Positions 5,947 through 9,405 of a stretch of DNA of 9,405 bases are shown here, piece after piece; position 1 is the first letter of the stretch; each line of letters begins with the position of its first letter. Position numbers and translations under genes: made by a program. The DNA is taken from the NCBI GenBank assembly GCA_022839525.1, contig JALHET010000054.1, forward strand, positions 1-9,405. Direction: 5' to 3'. Source of the stretch: Lentisphaerota bacterium (GTDB taxonomy: Bacteria > Verrucomicrobiota > Kiritimatiellia > RFP12 > UBA1067). Below the pieces are notes generated by a model. That model was given only the letters and a program-made list of their open reading frames with translations, made no database searches and was not told the DNA's origin.

Positions 5947-7581
5947 TTACCCGGGGCAGACTGCCACCTCAACGCGGTGGACGGTAAAAGATGTTTTGTC
6001 CGGCATGGTCAACGTGAGCTGATCGGTTTTTATGCCGGACAAGGCGGCGCAAGGGAACCGGTAACTCGCCACGCAGGTTCCGTTTTCCCCTGTTCCCCTA
6101 TTTTTAAGCACGCCTGCAGTGCCGTTGATGGCGGCAACAGGCAGAACCTCGCCGCTGATTTTGATCTCAACATCCAACCCGACGTGCCAGTCCGCCGGGG
6201 GCACGGGGCCCAGCGGCAGGGCGAATGAAAGAGCTGCCCCTGTGGCCGGCAGCGGAGCGCGGTAGCTTTCACCGGGAACCGTGACATCGCGGTAGGTTAC
6301 GGCATGGCGCCTCGGCAATTTCCGGAGTTTATCCAGCGAGGAGCAGGCATTCAGTATGCGCTGATACTCGGCAAGAGGCCAACCGGGGTGGCCGTGCTGG
6401 AAGTAGTTGAAGAGGTAGACGGAATCCGCCCCGCCCGACAACACGGCGACGGCGGCGCCAACGGCCTCTTCGCGCGTCACGAAACGCCCCTTGACGGCGG
6501 GATGGGGCCGATAGAGCACCTCCAGCCCGCCCGCCAGCGCCACCCGGTCGCCCACTCGTTTACGCCACTCCCCCAACGGCATGTCATATTCCAGCGTGGC
6601 CCAGCGCGGCGCGGCGACCACGAGGTCAACCAGCCCCTCTCGAGCCCATGCCGGGGCATCGAGCCCCAGGCCGAGTGCCGTGTCGGGATTCGATGGAACG
6701 CGCACGCCCACTTTCACCGTGTGCCCGAGGCGCTTGGCAGCGGCATCGGCCAACTTGCGAATATCCCGCAACCACCCGGTCAGGATTTGCCGCCCCTCCT
6801 GTTCTTGGCCTTTGCTGAAGAGAAAGGGCTCGCGCAGAAAGTCCAATTCCAGCCCATCCAGATCATAGCGTTCAAGCAACTCGCCGATCAGCGCCTGATA
6901 GTGGTTCCGCACCTCCGCATGGGCGAAGTCTAGCGCGCGGGCGTAATAGCCCGGATGGCCCTGCCGAAAAAACTCCGGCCTGCGCCAGAGCGCGCTGTGG
7001 AACGGGTGCTCCAGATTGTCGTTGGCGTGAACATCGTTCATCCGCACCGAAAGCCAAGGCGAGATGTTGCGGGCGCGGCACCGCTGGATGACACGGGCGG
7101 GATAGTCGATCCCCTGCCGGTACACTTCGTACATGTTTCCAACCATCTTGCGGTAACCTTTGAGGCTGTCCTTGCGCACGGGCGCGAAGAACGGCTGCTC
7201 ATCGGATCCGGCGGGGTCGTACCCGTCCCAGAAGCTCTCCCAGACCTTGCTGCGGTAGTTCGTCCGCCGCGCGTTCGTGCAGCACATCAACACACTCACC
7301 CCCGCTCCGGCGAGCACATCCACATAACGGTCTACAATCTCGCCGGCCTTCCCGTCCGGAAAATCCTGATAGTAGAAAAAGTTTGTGCAGTCTTCGTTGT
7401 GCAGCAAGCCTGTCAGCTTCGTATGCCGCGCCGTGCCTTCGCCCGTCTTTGCCTCTCCCTTCCCCGCCGCAAAAGAGGGTAGGGAAAAAACGATTGTCCC
7501 GGCAGCGCCCAGCTTCAAGGCCTCCCTTCGCGAGACGGACGGACTCTGCTTGTTCTCTCTGTTACTTATACTTTTTTTCAT
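5947..7581 (-). CDS. Tat-exported TIM-barrel glycoside-hydrolase-like protein with C-terminal beta domain
   Basis: A 544-residue protein with an AGGGAGA ribosome site about 5 nt before the ATG. The N-terminus carries a twin-arginine signal, SRREALKLGAAG (R18-R19), then the hydrophobic TIVFSLPSFAAG, implying export of a folded protein. Residues about 55-420 look like a TIM barrel: VSVLMCCTNAR at 95-105, ISPWLSVRMNDVH at 173-185, YDLDGLELDFLREPF at 239-253 with D247 and E251 as possible catalytic acids, VKVGVRVPSN at 289-298, VDLVVAAPRW at 318-327 and ADSVYLFNYF at 385-394. Residues about 440-544 form a separate beta-rich domain. The barrel pattern (RN..PWLSVRMND, DGLELDF) fits family-10-like putative hydrolases; substrate unknown. 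It shares its upstream region with the divergent AraC regulator and has its own diverged promoter box, which points to control by that regulator. Only the barrel type is shared with the 2672-3961 protein; I see no close sequence match. Confidence 0.8.
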   Translation of the reverse strand: MKKSISNRENKQSPSVSRREALKLGAAGTIVFSLPSFAAGKGEAKTGEGTARHTKLTGLLHNEDCTNFFYYQDFPDGKAGEIVDRYVDVLAGAGVSVLMCCTNARRTNYRSKVWESFWDGYDPAGSDEQPFFAPVRKDSLKGYRKMVGNMYEVYRQGIDYPARVIQRCRARNISPWLSVRMNDVHANDNLEHPFHSALWRRPEFFRQGHPGYYARALDFAHAEVRNHYQALIGELLERYDLDGLELDFLREPFLFSKGQEQEGRQILTGWLRDIRKLADAAAKRLGHTVKVGVRVPSNPDTALGLGLDAPAWAREGLVDLVVAAPRWATLEYDMPLGEWRKRVGDRVALAGGLEVLYRPHPAVKGRFVTREEAVGAAVAVLSGGADSVYLFNYFQHGHPGWPLAEYQRILNACSSLDKLRKLPRRHAVTYRDVTVPGESYRAPLPATGAALSFALPLGPVPPADWHVGLDVEIKISGEVLPVAAINGTAGVLKNRGTGENGTCVASYRFPCAALSGIKTDQLTLTMPDKTSFTVHRVEVAVCPG

Positions 7582-7649
7582 GGCATTCTCCCTAGAACAT
7601 ACCTACCCGCAAAAAGCGAGGAGGCTACTGCACCGCTCACGGCAGCCGG

Positions 7650-7681
7650 GCGCCTGTGTGTCCCCGGCGCAATCCGCCCAC
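7650..7681 (-). promoter_or_regulatory. Diverged copy of the conserved leader segment
   Basis: Inside the roughly 125-nt leader of the 7581 gene, the minus strand reads GGGCGGATTG, GCGCCGG, then CACACAGGCGC. This follows the order of the copy 1 and copy 2 leaders (GGGCGGGTTG, TGTCGG, CATAACAGCGC) with substitutions and two to three extra bases. The resemblance supports common ancestry of all three promoter-leader units, but it is weak enough to need an alignment with other genomes. Confidence 0.35.
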
Positions 7682-7712
7682 CGCACAGCCCGGCCTTTTC
7701 CAATTTATTTTA

Positions 7713-7766
7713 AGTATAACAGTCCTGAAAAATAAACGTCCATGAAAATAGAATTCTCTTTTCATG
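7713..7766 (-). promoter_or_regulatory. Promoter/operator box 3, between the Tat hydrolase and the AraC regulator
   Basis: TATACT (7713-7718) on the minus strand serves the 7581 gene. Thirty-two bases upstream is GAATTC (7751-7756), the centre of a 26-bp palindrome at 7741-7766 with outer arms CATGAAAA/TTTTCATG and a single mismatched pair. Further TTTCAT units follow at 7767-7772 and 7778-7783. The element lies 135-160 bp before the preferred start of the plus-strand regulator, so one bound protein could act on both directions, including autoregulation. Confidence 0.62.
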
Positions 7767-7820
7767 TTTCATGCTGTTTTCATTTCCAGAAGAGCCCTCA
7801 AATATGGTATTTTAACTTAA

Positions 7821-7867
7821 AACCACAAGGAACACATAGAGGACAAAGAAGTGTGCTCTCTGTGGTT
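7821..7867. repeat. Imperfect inverted repeat upstream of the AraC gene
   Basis: AACCACAAGGAACAC (7821-7835) pairs with GTGCTCTCTGTGGTT (7853-7867), with three mismatches in 15 bp and a 17-base loop. The wording (CCACA-AGGA-CACA-AGAGGACAAAG) resembles a purine-rich intergenic repeat seen in many PVC and delta-proteobacterial genomes; that comparison is from memory. It lies in the probable leader of the regulator, or just inside its gene if translation starts at GTG 7853. Confidence 0.4.
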
Positions 7868-7900
7868 CATCACCTGCTGTTTCTAGGTTTAAAAACAGTC

Positions 7901-8776
7901 ATGCCTGTCAGAAACTCCAAAATGCGTTATGGTGACGAGCCGAACTACCGGTCTTTTGATTTGGCCAAGATCGGTATCCCCGACATCCCCGTCCTCTATT
8001 TCATCCGCCATACGAAACGTCTCGCGCCGATCGAACCGCACTACCATAAGGGTTGTTTCGAGATCGGCCTTTGCCTGCGCGGCACAATCGTGCTCGAAAA
8101 CAACGGGATCCAGCACACAATGATGGCGGGTGACATTTTTTTCAACAAACCCGAAGACCCCCACCGCCTGCTCGATTACCCGAAAGGGACGGTGTTGTAC
8201 GGCATGCTGATCAAGTCTCCCCCTAAAAAGGGAACCCTGTTGCGCTTCACCCGGGCGGAAAGCGCGGAAATCCGCGCGCGTTTCCACCAGCTTCCGGCGC
8301 ATCTGAGCGCCAACACGAATCAGGTCAAACACGACTTTATCGAGCTGTTCCGCGCCTACGGGACACTGGAGGGGCGCTACCGCACGCTCTGCATGACCGC
8401 CACCTGCATGAACCTCGTCACCAGCCTGCTGGAGACGTCGCGGCAGGAGCCGCCTCCCTCGCACGCGGACCGGATCGGCGGTATCATCGCGGCCATGCGG
8501 CAGACGCCCGAGAAGACGTACGACACCGATACCCTGGCGCGCCAGGCCGCGCTCTCGCCTTCGCACTTCATCAACCAGTTCAAGCGCCTCACCGGCCTGC
8601 CGCCGCACCACTTCCTGCTCAAGTGCCGCCTCGATGTGGCCAAGCAGCGCCTGAGCGACACCCGGCTCCCCGTCACCCGCATCGCGCAGGATCTGGGGTT
8701 CTGCACCTCGCAGCACTTCGCCTCCCATTTCAAACGCGCGACCGGCATGACCCCGCTCGCCTGGCGCAAGCAGTAG
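7901..8776 (+). CDS. AraC-family transcription regulator with N-terminal cupin domain
   Basis: A 291-residue protein from ATG 7901 (MPVRNSKMRYG), ending TAG 8776. Residues about 25-105 form a cupin-type sensing domain with HYHKGCFEIGLCLRG (H47, H49, E54) and a later AGDIFFNKPEDPHRL. Residues about 190-291 hold the AraC/XylS DNA-binding domain: first helix-turn-helix at 208-228 (TDTLARQAALSPSHFINQFK) and second at 257-281 (PVTRIAQDLGF ... FASHFKRATGMTP), with the usual signature at the C-terminus. An open frame extends back to ATG 7742 but crosses the operator palindrome and an inverted repeat, so that start is unlikely; GTG 7853, with AGAGGA 9 nt before it, is an alternative. Neither 7901 nor 7922 has a strong ribosome site. 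AraC regulators beside exported hydrolases usually respond to a sugar; here the three palindromic boxes are the obvious candidate targets, as inference. Confidence 0.9.
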   Translation: MPVRNSKMRYGDEPNYRSFDLAKIGIPDIPVLYFIRHTKRLAPIEPHYHKGCFEIGLCLRGTIVLENNGIQHTMMAGDIFFNKPEDPHRLLDYPKGTVLYGMLIKSPPKKGTLLRFTRAESAEIRARFHQLPAHLSANTNQVKHDFIELFRAYGTLEGRYRTLCMTATCMNLVTSLLETSRQEPPPSHADRIGGIIAAMRQTPEKTYDTDTLARQAALSPSHFINQFKRLTGLPPHHFLLKCRLDVAKQRLSDTRLPVTRIAQDLGFCTSQHFASHFKRATGMTPLAWRKQ

Positions 8777-8789
8777 CCCAAGAAAGCCG

Positions 8790-8909
8790 TTAAAAACGCT
8801 TCGGCCCCCAGAGGATGGATTGCCGCTCCCCGGAGATGACACCGATGTAGAGGTCACAGGCCATCCGCTCAGGCGCAGAGCCCTCCAGCTCCATGACGTG
8901 GTGCTCCAT
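8790..8909 (-). CDS. Small 39-residue protein, translationally coupled to the upstream frame
   Basis: MEHHVMELEGSAPERMAC is followed by DLYIGVISGERQSILWGPKRF and TAA. The ATG overlaps the TAA of the upstream frame by one base (TAATG), a common arrangement for coupled genes. No separate ribosome site is clear (a GGCGGAGGG run lies about 20 bases upstream). I recognise no family. The composition reads like genuine protein rather than shadow, so it may instead be the C-terminal end of the upstream protein after a frameshift. It converges with the AraC gene, 13 bp from its stop. Confidence 0.4.
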   Translation of the reverse strand: MEHHVMELEGSAPERMACDLYIGVISGERQSILWGPKRF

Positions 8910-9405
8910 TAAGGTGTTGTCGCGTCCTGCTCGCCCTCCGCCGCGTTTGGAGCACGCCACCGGTCAGTCTGGAAATAGCTTTGGAAGGAGATCCGGCCCG
9001 TTCGCGCGGCTTCTTGGCGCTGGGCAACCGGGACACACGCCGCCCCGGTGATGAACGGCGTGTCGAACACGGTGAGGGCCATGTTGAACTTGAACCCGCA
9101 AGCCTCCGCATAGAACATCGAGTTGGTCATGGCCGTGTCCGTTGTTTGCGACCATGTGGCGACCGCACCGTACCGGTGATCGCAGGCGGCGGCAAGGCGG
9201 CCGTTCGGCAAATCGAACCGCTGCGTCGAGCCAGCACCTGCCCTGCGGAACTTCACCTGATCCGGCATCTCCAGCGCGAAGCAACGAGCCCATGCGCGCC
9301 TGGCCGGATCATACGTTGAATACGAGGTCTCGCAGGTTCGGTTGGGCGCGATGCCGGCCGAAGCTGCTGCGTGCAGCGCGGCCGGCGGAGCGCTCAGAAA
9401 CGGCA
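8909..9405 (-). CDS. Unrecognised protein, partial (N-terminus beyond window)
   Basis: The frame is open from the window edge (first full codon at 9403) to TAA at 8909, giving 164 residues. Third codon positions are strongly G/C, as in the neighbouring real genes, and the other frames of this stretch look like shadows. Visible text includes CETSYSTYDPARRAWARCFA, LPNGRLAAACDHRYGAVATW, MFYAEACGFKFNMALTVFDT and ITGAACVPVAQ, with five cysteines in the 164 residues. No domain, membrane segment or catalytic motif is recognised. The first ATG inside the window is at 9268, but homologous-looking coding continues upstream of it, so the true start probably lies outside. It is separated from the regulon by the convergent AraC gene, so a link to it is not implied. 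Confidence 0.5.
   Translation of the reverse strand, partial: PFLSAPPAALHAAASAGIAPNRTCETSYSTYDPARRAWARCFALEMPDQVKFRRAGAGSTQRFDLPNGRLAAACDHRYGAVATWSQTTDTAMTNSMFYAEACGFKFNMALTVFDTPFITGAACVPVAQRQEAARTGRISFQSYFQTDRWRAPNAAEGEQDATTP

Noticed and set aside
8784..8801. Small hairpin AAGC-GTT-AAA-AAC-GCTT between convergent genes
   Set aside because: The stem is only about 7 bp with a bulge, overlaps the small frame's stop and has no T-run on either side; too weak to call a terminator.
7889..8857. 322-codon open frame on the minus strand opposite the AraC gene
   Set aside because: It is a shadow of a high-GC gene: composition is R/G/V-rich with no domain, while the opposite strand encodes a clear cupin/AraC protein.

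Overview
The window looks like a GC-rich Gram-negative genome of the PVC group, most likely Verrucomicrobiota, Kiritimatiellota or Lentisphaerota. This rests on three things: a very large signal-peptide protein built of autotransporter-associated beta-strand (PATR) repeats, several secreted TIM-barrel hydrolase-like proteins, and an AraC-type regulator beside them. There is no SusC/SusD pair, no RNA gene, no CRISPR array and no transposase. The taxonomic placement is an inference from gene content.

Layout. Bases 1-2476 (minus strand) hold the first 825 codons of a PATR-type secreted protein whose C-terminus lies outside the window. Bases 2672-5586 (minus) hold a two-gene operon: a TolB-like beta-propeller/LamG lipoprotein (3961-5586), then a Sec-exported TIM-barrel glycoside-hydrolase-like protein (2672-3961), joined by a 1-nt stop/start overlap. 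Bases 5947-7581 (minus) hold a second, longer TIM-barrel protein with a twin-arginine signal. Bases 7901-8776 (plus) encode a cupin/AraC transcription regulator, divergent from the 7581 gene. Bases 8790-9405 (minus) hold an unrecognised partial frame followed by a 39-codon frame coupled to its stop.

The main feature is the regulatory DNA. Each of the three minus-strand transcription units starts from the same promoter architecture: a 26-bp palindrome centred on GAATTC, an AT-rich tract, a TATACT -10 element at fixed distance, and a related 105-125 nt leader. Two copies (2521-2678 and 5629-5787) are long direct repeats, about 91% identical by eye; the third (7713-7766) is diverged and lies between the regulator and its divergent neighbour. 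The simplest reading is a small regulon in which the AraC protein co-controls a surface protein, a lipoprotein and two exported hydrolases, probably for one carbohydrate. The substrate cannot be read from the sequence.

The 5587-5946 gap also carries a cluster of 11-mers, three in one orientation and three to four inverted, able to fold into one long nested hairpin (5815-5901). I cannot assign it to a known element.
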